The notes: generated by a model not told the origin, from the sequence alone. Positions 11,265-24,700 are shown, counted from the stretch's first letter. The stretch is 64,000 nucleotides of DNA from Hemileia vastatrix (GCA_030280995.1 JASXTE010000015.1:5381001-5445000), one strand, 5' to 3'. Program-made: numbers and translations.

Positions 11265-11491
11265 GTTTCTTCTACACCTTTCAGAAAACATTACCTTGGA
11301 AACACATGTGAGCAATGGGGAAACCCTTGGTTTTTGTTCCAGGTCTTCTGGTGAAGATGTCCTGAAGATCCCTCGAGTTAAAGGTGGAGCTTCAAAACAT
11401 AAGAATGTAGGGCAGAAGATTAGGCCTGTAAATGAGCCCATGTCTGTAGGTTTGAGTTCTCCTTTGAATTGACCTCCTTTGTCAAGAGATG
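11265..11491 (+). pseudogene. A1 pol N-terminal domain, middle fragment between B and C
   Basis: Continues A1 directly after the B insertion and matches A2 from about 51.13 to 51.36 kb, including the part of the second copy of an internal repeat (RVSSTPF). It ends at a Pro/Leu-rich stretch where element C entered. No start or stop of its own. Confidence 0.85.
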
Positions 11492-12774
11492 TATTGGCCG
11501 GTCGTCTAGAAGAAGGTAAAGAAGATGGAGAAAATAGAGAGAAGGAGGAGAAAAATAGGAAAAAATGTTGAGGGAAATGAAAATTTAAATAAAAATAATT
11601 ATTTTAGAAAAGTAAGGCAACAAAAATTCCTTGGGCTTGACACAACAGTGAGTATTATTTGATTATAATATATTTATTGAAAATATTTAATACTATTTCT
11701 GTGCGGCAAACACTGTTATTACTAATAGACTTATTGAAACCTTAGATATTTATATAAAATTTAGATTAGAATTATATTACTAATAATAAGAAAAACAAAT
11801 GTATTATATTTAAAAAATATGTTTAAAAGGTGAGTGTATAATAAGTGATGCAGCTACAGGGGATAATCCAAAGCCTTTTATAGGCAAAGGAATCTCTGAA
11901 GCCTCACAATGTAGTAATTACAAAAAGGAATAACATGAAAATAGACATTAAAAAGAATAGAACTAAAACATGGAGACTGAGATAAAAACATGAGACATTC
12001 CACTAAACCCATGAGTAAGTAACTAATTTTCACACCATAATTTCTTAAAAACACTTAATTAAAATAATTAGTAACCAAGGAAGTTTGAAACATGAGAACA
12101 GTGAGTAAAATAATCCAAAACAGACATCATAGTGACATGTAAAGGGTTTAAGTAAAACAAATAGAATTATTTTTACACCAAAAATTCATGTAATCAATTC
12201 AATGCAGTTTAAAGAAATTTTAATTAATTTTTTTAACTATGTAATTAATTCAATAATTAGTTCAAATGAAACATATAATTAATTTAATGATTTTTGTATT
12301 TTAAAGTGGGGATTTTAATACTATGTTATTAAATAAGTGTTATAATTTATTTAATAATTTTTCTGAAACAATTAAGGGTCAAAAAAGCGCCCAATATTAT
12401 TGTTTAATAATATATGAAAAGTTTCATTTAATATATAAATTTATTTAATTAATTTAATTACATTATAATTCAATTTTACACATATAATTATAATATATGT
12501 TTGTAATTAATTAATTATTACTTTATAATTATTAAATACATAAAAATGCCCCATAAGTTGTAGAATATAAAATATATTAATATTAATTTAAATGTATAAA
12601 TAATTTATATAGCAATAAAATTAATATAACACTTATATTTAATAAGATACTTATATAATTTTATTATGCAATAAAATATTAATTTATATACATCAAATGC
12701 AATTCCAATGCCCTCTTTCAGCTCCATTAAATCAACATATAATTTACTGGGCTCCTTGTATAGCCTGGCTGACA
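11492..12774 (-). repeat. Element C 3' LTR
   Basis: Very AT-rich direct repeat of 20406-21701. Its sense-strand start, TGTCAGCCAGGC, is at 12774 and is preceded by the purine tract AGAGTGAGGGAG (plus positions 12775-12786). That tract is conserved in D and D' and is the likely plus-strand primer. Confidence 0.92.
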
Positions 12775-12786
12775 CTCCCTCACTCT
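12775..12786 (-). promoter_or_regulatory. C polypurine tract
   Basis: Sense strand AGAGTGAGGGAG directly abuts the 3' LTR. The same sequence abuts the D' 3' LTR (39962-39973), and a one-base variant abuts the D 3' LTR (63273-63284). Confidence 0.8.
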
Positions 12787-12809
12787 AAAAAAAACAATAA
12801 AAAAATATT

Positions 12810-13274
12810 CTAAGATTTTTTCTTTTTGTACTTTTTTAACAGAGTAGGAAGATTTGAAATCTCCTTACCAGGTATCCATGCACCATGTTCATATGATTTG
12901 TTATTATATCTCAATAATTACAGTACCTCATTCAGAATTGAGAATTCTATCATTGAGAATTTTATCAATTTCTACAGTTTCTGTGACTTCCTGAGGGTTT
13001 TTCTTAGGTCTTCCCCTTCTTTTGGGAAATAAGTCACTGTTGGAAGTATAAGGCTTAAGCAAAGAAATGGAAAAACAGGATGTTTCCTATCATATGGAGA
13101 ATACAATATAAATTATACTGCATTATCTCCAACCATTCTTTTAACAACAAATGCTCCTAAAAAAGGATCTTTTAATTTGTTTTTACCTTGTAAATTAAAA
13201 TGGACAGTAGATATCAACACTTCATCACCCTTGTTAAATGTGTATTCTTTATGGGATTTATCTCATCTTGTCTT
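12810..13274 (-). pseudogene. C integrase tail: AT-hook and chromodomain-like end
   Basis: Colinear with the intact D' tail (39996-40571). The sense strand retains the AT-hook core KRRGRPKK (about 12995-13025) and a chromodomain-like end that matches D' up to the terminal Lys/Ser residues. Frames are broken relative to the integrase core. The AT-hook could contact AT-rich target DNA; that role is inferred. Confidence 0.75.
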
Positions 13275-14678
13275 TTAATATTCAAATGCTTTATCAATAC
13301 AGCTTTGAGCATGTTTTCTGCATAGCTGTTGCATTTGCATAAAAGATTTTACACCAGGGTGTAGTTCCAACTTAGCTAATTTATTATTGAGAATCTGATC
13401 AGGAGTGTTTGAAACATAACCTAACCAAAGCTCAAAAGGCTTTTTCTCAGTGACAGAATGAACAGTGCTATTATATGCAAATTCAAGACCAGGCAATAGA
13501 GTGACCCAGTCATGAGTAAATCTTTCATTGTCTTTATATTCTAATCCAAAGGCACAATACCTTCTAATCATATCTTCCAGAGTTTGAATCATTCTTTCAG
13601 CTAGACCGTCAGTCTGTGGATGGTGAGCTGTAGACAACTTTAACTCACAGCCACAAATATCCATCAAAGAGGCTCAAAACTCAGAAAAAAAATTTTGGAT
13701 CTCTATCAGAGATAATGGCTTTTGGAAATCCAATAATATTAAACATGTATGTGCACCATAAGAAAGCCAATTCCTTTGTGGATACATCTTTGTGGGTGGG
13801 ATTAAACTTGCACATTTTTGTGAATCTATCCACTATTACCCAACAAGAGTTATAACTATCTTTACCTGCTACAGGAAGGCCAGTGACAAAATCCATGTTA
13901 ATTTTTTGCCAAGGAGCATCAGGTGCTTCAATATGTTGTAATAAGCCTGCTCTTTTACCTGTCAACCTTTTAGATTTCTGGCAGGAATCACAAGATTCAA
14001 CATATAATTTTGTATCTTCAGACATATTAGCCAACCAAGCAGTGTTTTTGATTCTAATTAATGTTTTTTCAAGATAAAAATGAACAGCTAATATGTCATC
14101 ATGACAAATTTTGAGGATAATTTCTTTCATAAAAGGAGGAATTACAATTACATTAGTAAGATTTCTTTTATAATATATATAACCATCTTCAATAGAAAAC
14201 TTTTCTTTAATCAAAGCATTTTGATACTTTTCAGGAATATTTTTAATCAATTCTTGAATTGAAGCATTCTTAGGATCATTTAAGATAGTAACTAATTTAT
14301 TTAAATTAGAATCTTTATCATATGAATCCAGTATTAATTTTAATAACCCTTCTTCCATATCAACTATAAATATACCATGGATATGAACAGTATCATCTTC
14401 AGGTACATAAGCAGGATTGGAGTCATTATTTGGCAGAGGAAATATGGACAGCATATCAACATTGGAGTGAAAATTTCCAGCCCTATGTATAATTGTCATC
14501 CGTCCTCTGTATTCTTGAACAGCAAGTCGCAACCTGAACATATGTCTATTAGGTGTTTTCAGGTTTAAGAGAGACTTCACAGCACTACAGTCAGTTACCA
14601 ATTCAAACTCTTGGTCATCTAGATAGTAATGAGGCTTCTCAAGAGCCCAAACAACTGCTAAGCACTCTAATTTAGTGG
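13275..14678 (-). pseudogene. C RNase H end and integrase core
   Basis: 13681-14678 runs from the RNase H C-terminal half (LVTDCSAVKSLLNL) through CDSCQKSKR of the integrase zinc module to NMDFVTGLP and ISDRDPKF (first two catalytic Asp). After a frame break at about 13670, 13275-13667 contains the catalytic Glu in DGLAERMIQ. The solo LTR at 14679 separates it from the rest of RNase H. Confidence 0.87.
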
Positions 14679-15453
14679 TGTCACGCGCCACGTGACACTT
14701 GAAGCGAAATTAACTCAATAAATCAATAATATCGAGTCCTAAATCTATACTCGAAGCGCAGAAAGCAATTCTCCATAGCAACTGCAATTTTCCTTTGTGT
14801 ACTGCTATTTAACTGTGCTAGCCTAAACTCTAAATCTAAATTAGTCAATCTCCCAATAGGGTACCTTAGTCCTTTTCAATAAGCGACGCACAGCGCTAGG
14901 ATCAACGAAATAGTATAGTAGTAGTTTTTTTTCATTAAAGTTGTTAATTAATTAAGAGGGACAAATTGAGCATGAACGGATATTTAGTAGAGAGGGTCTA
15001 AGTGTATGTTAGTAATGGTCAATGGAACGGGAATGCTGTGATGGAAGGGAGGTCAATGCAAGGAGGAACAAAGGATATAAAAGGAGTTGAGTATTTGGTT
15101 CGATATTCCTTAGAATTAAATTATAATATTGTATTTACATTAATAGTGGTAAAAACCTTAAAAGTTAAATCATTGTTATTGTATCTTTCTTTTACCTTCT
15201 CAAATATTCATTTCTAAATCCTAAATTTTTGATTATTGAGTTTCCAACCCTTCGTGAGATTTTAAGAATTATTATTACCTTGGAACTAGTTTATAATTCT
15301 TCTCGATCGAACCTTGAACCTATAGCTATTACTTCGAGTGACCTTCAAATCATTTCCTCGAATCATTCCTCTGTGCTTCAAAGAAGTTTCTAAAAATCCC
15401 TCATCTCACTTACAGGAACATCCTCAACCTTGTGCGTAGGTCGTCCGGTGACA
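14679..15453 (+). repeat. Solo LTR of family B inside element C
   Basis: 775 bp, reverse complement of the B LTRs as mapped, with TGTCACGCG...CCGGTGACA ends. It is flanked by the perfect duplication AGTGG (14674-14678 and 15454-15458), and the restored junction matches D' at about 41870. It carries TATAAAAGG at 15076-15084 on the plus strand. No internal B sequence is present, so it arose by LTR-LTR recombination. Confidence 0.95.
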
Positions 15454-15458
15454 AGTGG

Positions 15459-16516
15459 CACCATATTTCAATTCACTATTTCTCAAGGTTCTTGAAACAT
15501 AACAAATTACAACCTCTGAGGATTTATCATTAATAATTTGTTTCTGGTGGAGGGCAGCACCCAGACCAACAAAGCTAGCAACTGTATACAAGACAAAAGG
15601 TTTGTTAAAATCTGGAAGAGCTAAGATAGGGGCTGTCATTAAGCAACATTTTAATGTATTAAAAGCTTTGTGACAGTCAATAATCCAGATAAATGCAACA
15701 TCTTTCCTAGTTAGTTTGGTAAGAGGCAAGGCTATGACCTGATAATTTTTAATATATTGTCTATAATAGCCACATATACTCAAAAAACTTTGGATTTCTC
15801 TTACAGAAGTTGGTGCTTTCACATTTTGAATTGCAGCAACTTTTTTTGTGGTCTACACAAATTTGTAGGCCTGAAACAACATGGCCAAGGACTTTCAAAG
15901 ATTGAAAACCAAATTTACACTCTTTCAAGGACAAGGTCATATTGATTTTATCCATTTTTTTGAAAAACCTATTTAAATGAACCATATGTTCATCAAATGT
16001 TTTATAAAAAAATATGATATCATAAATATACACCATGAGCCATCCCTCAATTATTTCCTGATGGAAAGTGTTATCCATGACTTTTTGAAAAACTGAAGGG
16101 GAATTTTTAGGGCCAAATTGCATACTAACATACTTATATATACCCATATAAGTAGCATTAAGCTAAAAATTTTGAGAATTTTTCTCAACTGGAACTTGAT
16201 GATACCCTTTATTACCATCCAGACAACTAATAAATTTTTCACCTTGCAAGGTAGCATGTATTGAATTAATTCTGGGTAAAGGATAAATATCATCAACAGT
16301 ATAAGTGTTTAATGCTCTGTAACCTCTACATAATCTAGCATTTTCTTTTTCATAAGAAATTAAGACTGGGGAGATGACACAATATTTGGGGGTGACATCC
16401 ACTTTCTCAATGATATTCATTTTTAATAATGTGGAAATATTATCTTCAATATCCTTTCTTTTTGTTGGAGAAGCAGGATATGGTTTTTTCTTAAGACTAG
16501 GAGGAATATCACTCAA
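15459..16516 (-). pseudogene. C reverse transcriptase and RNase H start
   Basis: 16163-16516 has LKKKPYPASPTKRKDIE and the palm-entry ISCLDGNKGYHQVP. 15761-16147 has MQFGPKNSPSVFQ and VYIYDIIFF where D and D' have VYIDDIIIF, so a catalytic Asp is replaced by Tyr. The frame continues after a shift (15424-15822) with FLSICGYYRQYIKNY and the RNase H start FVLYTVASFVGLGA. Confidence 0.88.
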
Positions 16517-16525
16517 GTTACAGGA

Positions 16526-17266
16526 TTAGTTAATTTTCATTTCTTCCTGAACACTTCCTAAGACATGAGAACCATGAGCAAAAGCCATAGGAAAGGAGGT
16601 AACTGAGGCAATTATAGAATCCTTTTGTTCACTAGATAACTGATAACCAAAAGAAGCAGTATTTATTTCATTTAATAAATCATCCATTTCAAATTTTGAT
16701 CTGCCTTTACACTGGATCAGTGAGTTACAACACTTTAATAGATGCCAAGAAGGTTTTCGAGGGGAGTAAATTTTGAATTTTCTTTTGCCATTCAATCCTA
16801 AGGTGAAGCAATTATTTTCTGGGTCTAATTTCACACCAAAAATGGTTAAAATATTATCATAATAAGCCAATTGCTTAAATTATCATTTTTTCATGACAAC
16901 AAATTCACAAATAGCTCTGACAAAACCACCATTATATTTGAAGAATACAGAGTTTTTGAATTTGCCAATGGGACACAAGGTAGAAACATACCCTCTCCTT
17001 TTTTCAGAAGTCATAGGTAACAATTTACCCAAATAATCCTTATCTACTGAATCTAAGGCTCTTTCAGACACTACAATTCCTCCAGCACCAGAGTCAAGAA
17101 CTACCTCAGCATTTTTACCATTAATGATAAAAGGTGCCTTCAAAGGAGATATGGCTATAGAATTGTTAGTAATATCTTTTATTATCTCAGCATTTTCCAC
17201 TGAAGATAAATCCAATACACATTCTTCAGATAAATTATCTAAATAATGGACATCCTTTTCCAACAT
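16526..17266 (-). pseudogene. C aspartic protease and linker
   Basis: 16883-17266 contains the protease motif VVLDSGAGGIVVSE. 16526-16870 continues in another frame with the linker seen intact in D' (MVQYKGRS-like, AHGSHVLG). Expected role is polyprotein maturation. Confidence 0.83.
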
Positions 17267-17275
17267 TAAAACATC

Positions 17276-18145
17276 TTAAACAGATTCATTGTCATAGGAG
17301 ATATTACTTTCACAGTCACTAGAAGAATTATTGATATCTATTTCAGATTCATCAGTGTCTTCATTTTGTTCAACAAGATTAATTTTCTTGTCATAAACAT
17401 GACTCTTCTGCCATGATTTGTTACATTTATAACAAGTATTTATTGCATATTTTTTAGGTGCAACTGGGGCAGAAGTTTTACTAGGTTTCTCTGGGGGCTT
17501 TGTAGAGGATCTATTTTGATCATGATAAGATTTTCCAAGGTAATTCTTTGGTTCATATCTATGGTTAAGCAGTACTTCATTACAGATATTAATGGAAGAA
17601 AAATGTTCCCTCACATGCTCAGCTCTAGCTACAATTAAATCTCTAAGAGAATTTGGTAATTTATACAAGATTTTATCTCTCCAAATATCATAATCCATCT
17701 TTGGATCAATTGCTCTCAGGATTTTTGTTACTTTCATAAGAAAAACAATGGGTTTTTCAACAGAGGAGGATACATATCTAGTATTATCATACAGTCTTTG
17801 CTGAGCCAACCTGAATTTTGAACCACCAAACTGATTCTCAATTAAGGATTTCCAATCATTCCATGTATAATGATTGTTATCTAAAAGAATAGATTCATAA
17901 CTCATCAAGGATACATTGGAAAATAAAGAAATTAGCTTAGAAACAATTTCTTCATCAGGTAGTTTATAAGATCTCTTTAAGTTATCAATTCTTTGGATAA
18001 AGTGTTGCCAATCAAATGAAGAATCACCATCAAAGGTAGGATATTGGTCCAATTTAGGCCAATTTTTCTGACTACTGGGATGGTCCATCCTTTGTTTTGA
18101 ATTATTTATCATTAATAATTCCTGAAGTTTTTCCAGGTTTTCCAA
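17276..18145 (-). pseudogene. C Gag capsid domain and zinc-finger remnant
   Basis: Contains a Retrotrans_gag-type core (YPTFDGDSSFDWQHFIQRIDNL, WKSLIENQFGGSKFR) and a Cys motif whose last two cysteines have become Ser and Tyr (CYKCN...SHVYDKK; D' has C-X2-C-X6-C-X2-C here). A stop before the Met region separates it from the upstream coiled-coil part. Confidence 0.82.
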
Positions 18146-19244
18146 AATTTCATTATTTGCAGAAACAGCTGGTACATGACCATCACAAGATTTTTTCTAG
18201 TAGCAAAATATTTTACAGACTCATTGTCAGGTTGTTAAATGGCTGAAATATGAGGAAGAAAAGAGGAACTTTGTTCAGGTTTTTTTATTTTATTTTTATG
18301 CAGCTTATGGGCAAAATTCTTATTTATACCATAATTATTGATGGTAAAGGTTGAAAATTTTTCCTGCAGGTCAGCCACATTGTTTCTTATCCTTGGAGTT
18401 TCAGACATCTGGTCATTTACTTTTGCAAGAGATAAAAAATTTCTGTCCTCAGAAACTGTGTGTTTGGCAGTCAGTGCATGGAAATCATTTTTTAGCTTTT
18501 TAAACTCATTTTGTAGAGATTTTATTTCACTTTTTTATGAATAATTTTCCTCAATAAAGGGTTTCAATTCACTCAAGGTGTTATGTAGATTTATATTCCT
18601 ATCTGAGATAGATCTATGGTCACTCCTCATTTGTTTTTGTTGGCTAAGAACAATATTCAAGGTTTCTTTAATTTTAAAATAAGCTGTATCTTGTGGAGAA
18701 GAACTTAATTTACAATGCAAGTGAAAATTATTTAATCTATCACTCTCATGTATTAACACACTTCTCAAATGTTTTCTTTTACAACATTAAAATCAAGGGT
18801 ATTTTTCAATATTTCTTCAGAAGTTTTCTCAATTAAAGTATAGACTTCAGGGGAAATACAATCATTCTTAATTGCAAGAGGAGGATTAATTAAAGAAGTA
18901 GAAGTCAAATGTAAAGGTTCATCAAATGATAATTTTCTAATTACATCATTGGGGCTACTCATTAAAGGAAGTTGTCTTTTTAAGGGTTTAACTGTTCTTT
19001 CACCAGAATCCACAATATTACCTGAAGAAGCTTTGTTATTATACATACCAACATGTTTATCAAAGAAATTACTCACCATGGTAAGGGAGGAAACTTCCCC
19101 TGTGCCTTCTTTCTTCTGCCTCCCTGATAAGAATGGGGCTGAGGAGATGGATGGTAGGTTGGCGTCCTGGATGGGCCAGGGTGTTGAGCTGTTGGTTGCT
19201 GAAAATTCTGTTGGTAATGGCTCATCAAGTAATCCCATTTCCAC
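18146..19244 (-). pseudogene. C Gag middle region, coiled-coil-prone
   Basis: Segments 18765-19244 and 18535-18768 match the D' frame 44471-45480 (TSLINPPLAIKNDCISPEVY against TSMINPDMAVIDETLDPEFY). They are rich in Leu/Glu/Lys heptad-like stretches. 18146-18534 reads poorly but aligns in position. No enzymatic motif. Confidence 0.72.
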
Positions 19245-19718
19245 TGCTTCACCTGCAGAGTACTTTGATTTTGTGTGAAGGAGCTGGGTACCTGATTGGG
19301 CTGAAGTTGAGGCTGAGACTGGGAGGCTGGGAAATGATGAGTTTGAGCCTTTTTGGGACTTAATAATTCCTGTATCTGCTTCCAGAGTGTGTCTACTCTT
19401 GCCTTGTACTTCATACTTTCTGCTCTCAGTTCTTTTATATGACTGGACAGGTTGTTTACTTGTTGAGTCAGTGGTATCTTTTTGATTTTTATACCTTTGA
19501 GTTGATTTTCCTGATTTATTAGAGGTTTTACTTCTTTCAGAGATGTTAGGCCAGGGGGGTTTTCCACTTCAACTTCCATTTCCATGTCCTGAAGGTTATC
19601 TGTCATCTGAAAAAATTTTGTAAGTTAATTTAGAAGAAGCTACAGATTTAGTGTCACCATCCACTTCAATCTCATCAACATGTAAGTTATCCATGCTGTT
19701 AGCCAAACTACTGGACAT
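19073..19718 (-). pseudogene. C Gag N-terminus: exon 1, short intron, coiled-coil exon 2
   Basis: Exon 1 is 19644-19718 (25 codons) and exon 2 runs from 19606 to TGA 19073. The intervening 19607-19643 begins GTAGCT and ends TTTTTTCAG, aligning with the 58-nt introns of D and D'. Exon 2 has the conserved IKIKKIPLTQQVNNLSSHIKELRAES block, a Gln/Pro-rich middle and SYQGGRRKK. It overlaps the next gag frame by 172 nt in the -1 frame. Confidence 0.68.
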
Positions 19719-20405
19719 TGAAACTGTGAACAAATATTAAAAATTAATTTAATTATTTAAATTGTTATTTTCAAAATAAAATATAAATAATTTAATTTTA
19801 AAAAAAATTAAATTTTTATTCAAAATTAATTAATTAACAAAAAATGTAATACAAATATATGTAAATACAATCGTTTATTAAGAAATAACGATAATTATAA
19901 TGGGACCAACCAACAAAGGTTTTATAAGTCAACCAAAATAATAATACCAAAAATAATGAATTGGCGAATTGGGACTAAGTACTGAGTACTATTATGGTCA
20001 ACCAATAAATCAAAAATATTTTAATAAAATTAATTTAATAATTTATTAAAAATTAATGATCCTCTAGGACTAAGGGTGTTACTCTATTATGGTCAACTAT
20101 GAATAAATTTTTTTTTTTAAAATTGAACACTTACACTCAGTGAATCAGCAATTAAGCCACAATCACTGTTATTGCAAAAAAAATTTAATAATATAAGTGA
20201 GAGGTGCAAAGGTTAACTTACTATAGTGATCATAAAATCACTTCAAAATAATATATTATTTAATCTAATATAAACCTAAAAGGTTGAACCCAAGTTTGAA
20301 ACATGGTTGCAGCAAAAAATTTCCTTTTTGGCTTGGGTGGTCCGTGTGCATTGTTGTTCGTTGGAAGGTAGCGTATTGTCGTTGTCGTTTTGAAAGGCCT
20401 CCAAT
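19719..20405 (-). other. C 5' leader
   Basis: Untranslated region between LTR and gag. It contains repeats of a TTGACC...AGTCC type seen more clearly in D and D'. Near 20290-20320 is a segment aligning with the tRNA T-arm-like stretch of the D' leader. The sense strand just inside the LTR reads ATTGGAGGCC, a possible primer site. Confidence 0.6.
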
Positions 20406-21701
20406 TTTTGGCCGGTGTTCTAGAAGAAGGGAAAGAAGATGGAGAAAATAGAGAGAAGGAGGAGGAAAAATAGGAAAAAAGTTTGAGGGAAATGAAAATT
20501 TAAATAAAAATAATTATTTTAGAAAAGTAAGGCAACAAATATTCCTTGGGTTTGACACAACAGTGAGTTTTATTAAATTATAATATATTTATTGAAAATA
20601 AGTATTACTATTTCTGCGCGGCAAACACTGTTATTACTAATAGACTTATTGCAACCTTAGATATTTATATAGAATTTAGATTAGAATTATATTACTAATA
20701 ATAATAAAAACAAATGTATTATATTTAAAAAATATGTTCAAATGGTGAGTGTATAATAAGTGATGCAGCTACAGGGGATAATCCAAAGCCTTTAATAGGC
20801 AAAGGACTCTCTGAAGCCTCACAATGTAGTAATTAAAAAAAGGAATAACATTAAAATAGACATTAAAAAGAATAGAACTAAAACATGGAGACTGAGAGAA
20901 AAACATGAGAAATTCAACTAAACCCATGAGTAAGTAACTAATTTTCACACCACAATTTCCCAAAAACAATTAATTAAAATAATTAGTAACCAAGTAAGTT
21001 GAAACATGAGAACAGTGAGTAAAATAATCCAAAACAGACATCATAGTGACATGTAAAGGGTTTAAGTAAAACAAGTAGAATTATTTTTATGCCAAAAATT
21101 CATGTAATCAATTTAATCCAGCTTAAATAAATTTTAATTAATTTTTATAACTATGTAATTAATTCAATAATTAGTTCAAATGAAAGATATAACTAATTTA
21201 ATGATATTTGTATTTTAAAGTGTGGATTTTAATACTATGTTATTAAATAAGTGTTATAATTTATTTAATAATTTTTCTGACACAATTAAGGGTCAAAAAA
21301 GCGCCTAATATTACTGTTTAATAATATATGAAAAGTTTTATTTAATATATAAATTTAATTAATTAATTTAATTAATTAATTTAATTACATTATAAGTCAA
21401 TTTTACACATATAATTATAATATATGTTTGTAATTAATTAATTATTAATTTATAATTATTAAATAAATAAAAATGTGCCATTATTTGTAGAATATAAAAT
21501 ATATTATGCCTAATTTAAATGTATAAATAATTTATATAACAATAAAATTAATATAACACTTATATTTATTAAGATACTTATATAATTTTATTATGCAATA
21601 AAATATTAAATTTTATAGATCAAATGCAATTCTTACACCCTCTTTCAGGTCCAATAAATCAACATATCATTTACTGGGCTCTTGGTAGAGCCTGGCTGAC
21701 A
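20406..21701 (-). repeat. Element C 5' LTR
   Basis: About 1296 bp, direct repeat of 11492-12774; the pair differs by point changes and short indels. The outer edge GGCTGACA (21694-21701) abuts resumed A1 sequence. Confidence 0.92.
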
Positions 21702-24700
21702 AGATCTGTACTTTACTCCTCTGGTGAAGGATCCTCCTGATTTTGTGGAAACTTCTAGAGTGACTGTGGAAATGTTGAAAGTTGTTAATTTTTGTCCTGA
21801 TAGGTGGTTGTATGAAGAAGTGAAGAAGTTGTTGCTGCATCTTATTGTGCTGAAGGAGAAAGAAGTGAAATTTGTTGAAGAGAAAGGGGTGTGTTGAAAC
21901 ACACTTATGGGGAACCTTACTTGATTCCTGTTGTTTGTCATGAACCTTGGAAAAGCAAACCTATTCCAATTCCAGATGCTATTAGGGATGATTTGGAAGA
22001 GATTGTTAGTGAAAGTGTCACGACTGCTTTATACAAAAAATCAATATCTAGTTAATCAAGTTGGGTTTTCTGTGTAAAGAAGCAGAATGGGAAGCTGAGG
22101 GTAGTGCATGATCTTAGAGCCTTGAATAGAGTCTCTATCAAGGATTCTGGGATTCCGCCAAGTGCAGAGTACTTTTTGGAAGCTTTTTCCAGAAGGGTGT
22201 GTTATGGTTTGGGAGATATTCTGTGTGGTTATGATTAAAGGAAACTTCACAATGATTCATGGCAACTTACAATGTTTGAGATTCCTCTGGGAAGATTTCA
22301 GATCACTAGGTTGCCTCAAGGAGAAACTAATTTGGTAGAAGTATATCAATCACAAATGTCTTGGATTCTAAAGGATGAGGTTCCTACCCATGCTGGTATT
22401 TTTATTGATGATGTTGATACCTAAGGATCCTCCACTGATTATGGGAATGAGGTGCTGAAGGAGAACCTAGGTATAAGGAGATTTGTTTGGTAAAATGCAA
22501 TTACTCTAGAGAGAGTATTGTTTAGGATTGAAGAGGCTGTTTTAATCATTTATGGATCAAATTTTTGTTATTGTGTTCCTGCTCTGGAAATTCTGGGACA
22601 TGTGGTATATAAGGAGGTAAGGATTATGGCAAAGAAGAATTTTAATAAAATTTAGTCATGGCAAAGACTTTCAAATACTGATAAATTATTCTTCACAAGT
22701 TGGATTATGGTGTGGGAGCTGTTAAAATTTATCTGGAAGTGGACTCAAGGTATATTGATGCTGGTGCTGTGCTGTATCAGGAAGAAAAAAATGAGAGGGT
22801 CAGGCTAGTAAGGTATGAGTCCTTAATTTTTTATGAGGTTGAATATAGATCTTCTCAACCTAGGTTGGAATTGTGTGGCTTTTGCAAAAATTTTGAGCAA
22901 GCAAAAAACCTTTTTTGTGGGAACAGCGTTTTGAGCTGCAGGGGGATTCTAAATCTCTGGTGCAAATTATCAATACACCATGTCTTCTAAATGCTCCAAT
23001 GACTAGGTGGGTGGAATTTATTAAGAATTTTTCTTTTGACCTGGTACACAAACCTGGAAAAACTTTTACAATTCCAGATGGATTATCAAGGAAACAACCC
23101 ACAGATGTAGATTCTGAATCTGAAGAATTTTATGAAGATGTCCAAGTGGTTAGGGCCAGCAAAAAGGGTGTTGAATATTTATCTCTCATCCCCTATGAGC
23201 CTAAATTAGATGATCGTTCTCTCCTACCCCAAGAGGTTAAACTGGCTTGTTCTGATCTTGATTCTGGGGATCAGCATTTTTTTATTGATGAACATGGGGA
23301 TGTTGTTTGGGATGGCTCGAAATTGGAAAATGTTTCTTTTGTTGATGAACTAGATTCTCTTAATATTCAGTGGAAGAAAAAGGATGTACCAAAATTTAGG
23401 TATTGGTGTCCTGGTTGGGCTGGTCAAGTTGCTCTTATGTAAATTGGTTATTTTGATGATAAGGTTGTACCCTTGGATGTTGTTTTGTTGTATTTCAAAG
23501 ATGAGACCTGGGGTCAGACTGGGTTTTATTTTTTTAGGATTGAATATCTGTTATCCTTGGAGAGGCAAGATACTTGTGATGATGATACTTGGGTGGAAAT
23601 CAAGAAGAATATTTCTGGCTTTTATGTGTCAGGAAGGAGGTTGATAAGCAGGAGACATCAAAATCCTCAAGTAGTGGTGACTCTGATAAAGGGTCAAGAG
23701 TTGGTGTTGAAGTCTTTGCTTGAAGAAATTGGTCACAGAGGCTTTGGGGAGACTTATAGGAGAGTATCTGATAGATTTTGATGGCCAGCTATGAAGTTAG
23801 CTGTTAAAGGTTGGGTTCAATCTTGTGAAGAATGTCAAAGAAGAAGTCTCTTGAAACCTAAAGAGGTTGGCCATGCTACTGGTGAATTAACTGTGTTTAG
23901 AATAGTCAGATTGGATGCTGTCCATATTAAAGAGGGCAGATATAATTACTTGACTGTTGCAAAGGATGATTTGTCTGGTTGAGTTAAGGCAGTGCCTCTG
24001 GTTAATTTGACTACCAAAAATGTGTCAGAATTTTTCAAGAAAGAATGGGTATTAAGATATGGGTTGATGATGTTTGTGACCGTTGATGGTGGACCAGAGT
24101 TTGGAGCTGAATCTAAAGAAGCTGTGACAAGAATTGGTTCTAAATTCAGAGTTTCTACACCTTATTATCCTGAATCTGAAGGTATGGTTTAAAGAGGCCA
24201 TCAAGTTATTAAGAATTCTTTGGTGAAGATGTGTGGATATAGTGCTGAAAAATGGAGGCATTTTTTACCCTTATTGTTATTTGGTGATAGGGTCTCTGTT
24301 AAAAGAAAACTGGCTATTCTCCTTATGAACTAATATTTGGCAATAATTCTGTTCTACCAGTTGATTTGGAATCTGTCTCTTATCTTGGAATTGATTAGGA
24401 TTATATATGCTCAACAGAAGATTTGCTTTGTGCCAGGATGAAACAGTTGGAATGAAGAGAGGAATGTCAAGAGAAGGCATACTCTAGAATGATAAAGATA
24501 AGAAATTAATCAGTTAGATACTGGGACAAGAAGCTGGCTCATAGACTCAGGAATCCCTTTAAACCTGGTTGTTTGGTTTTGGGATTATAATAGAAGTTTG
24601 GAGACCTGTTTGGGAAAAAAAATTACGAAAGATGTAATGGACCTTACAGAGTCAGATCTAAGGTGTCTGGAGGTTCTTATGTTTTTGAGGAGCTAGATGG

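Larger units (their letters stand above)
11492..21701 (-). mobile_element. Element C: Ty3/gypsy retrotransposon inserted in A1
   Basis: LTRs of about 1283 and 1296 bp (11492-12774, 20406-21701) bound a minus-strand gag-protease-RT-RNase H-integrase unit. Flanks give AGATG / AGATC, a 5-bp duplication with one mismatch, and A1 rejoins at the same site as in A2 near 51.36 kb. The outer end is TGTCAGCCAGGC on the sense strand, shared with D and D'; the other LTR end has decayed, so that edge is uncertain by about 2 bp. A solo LTR of family B lies inside the RNase H region. Confidence 0.92.
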
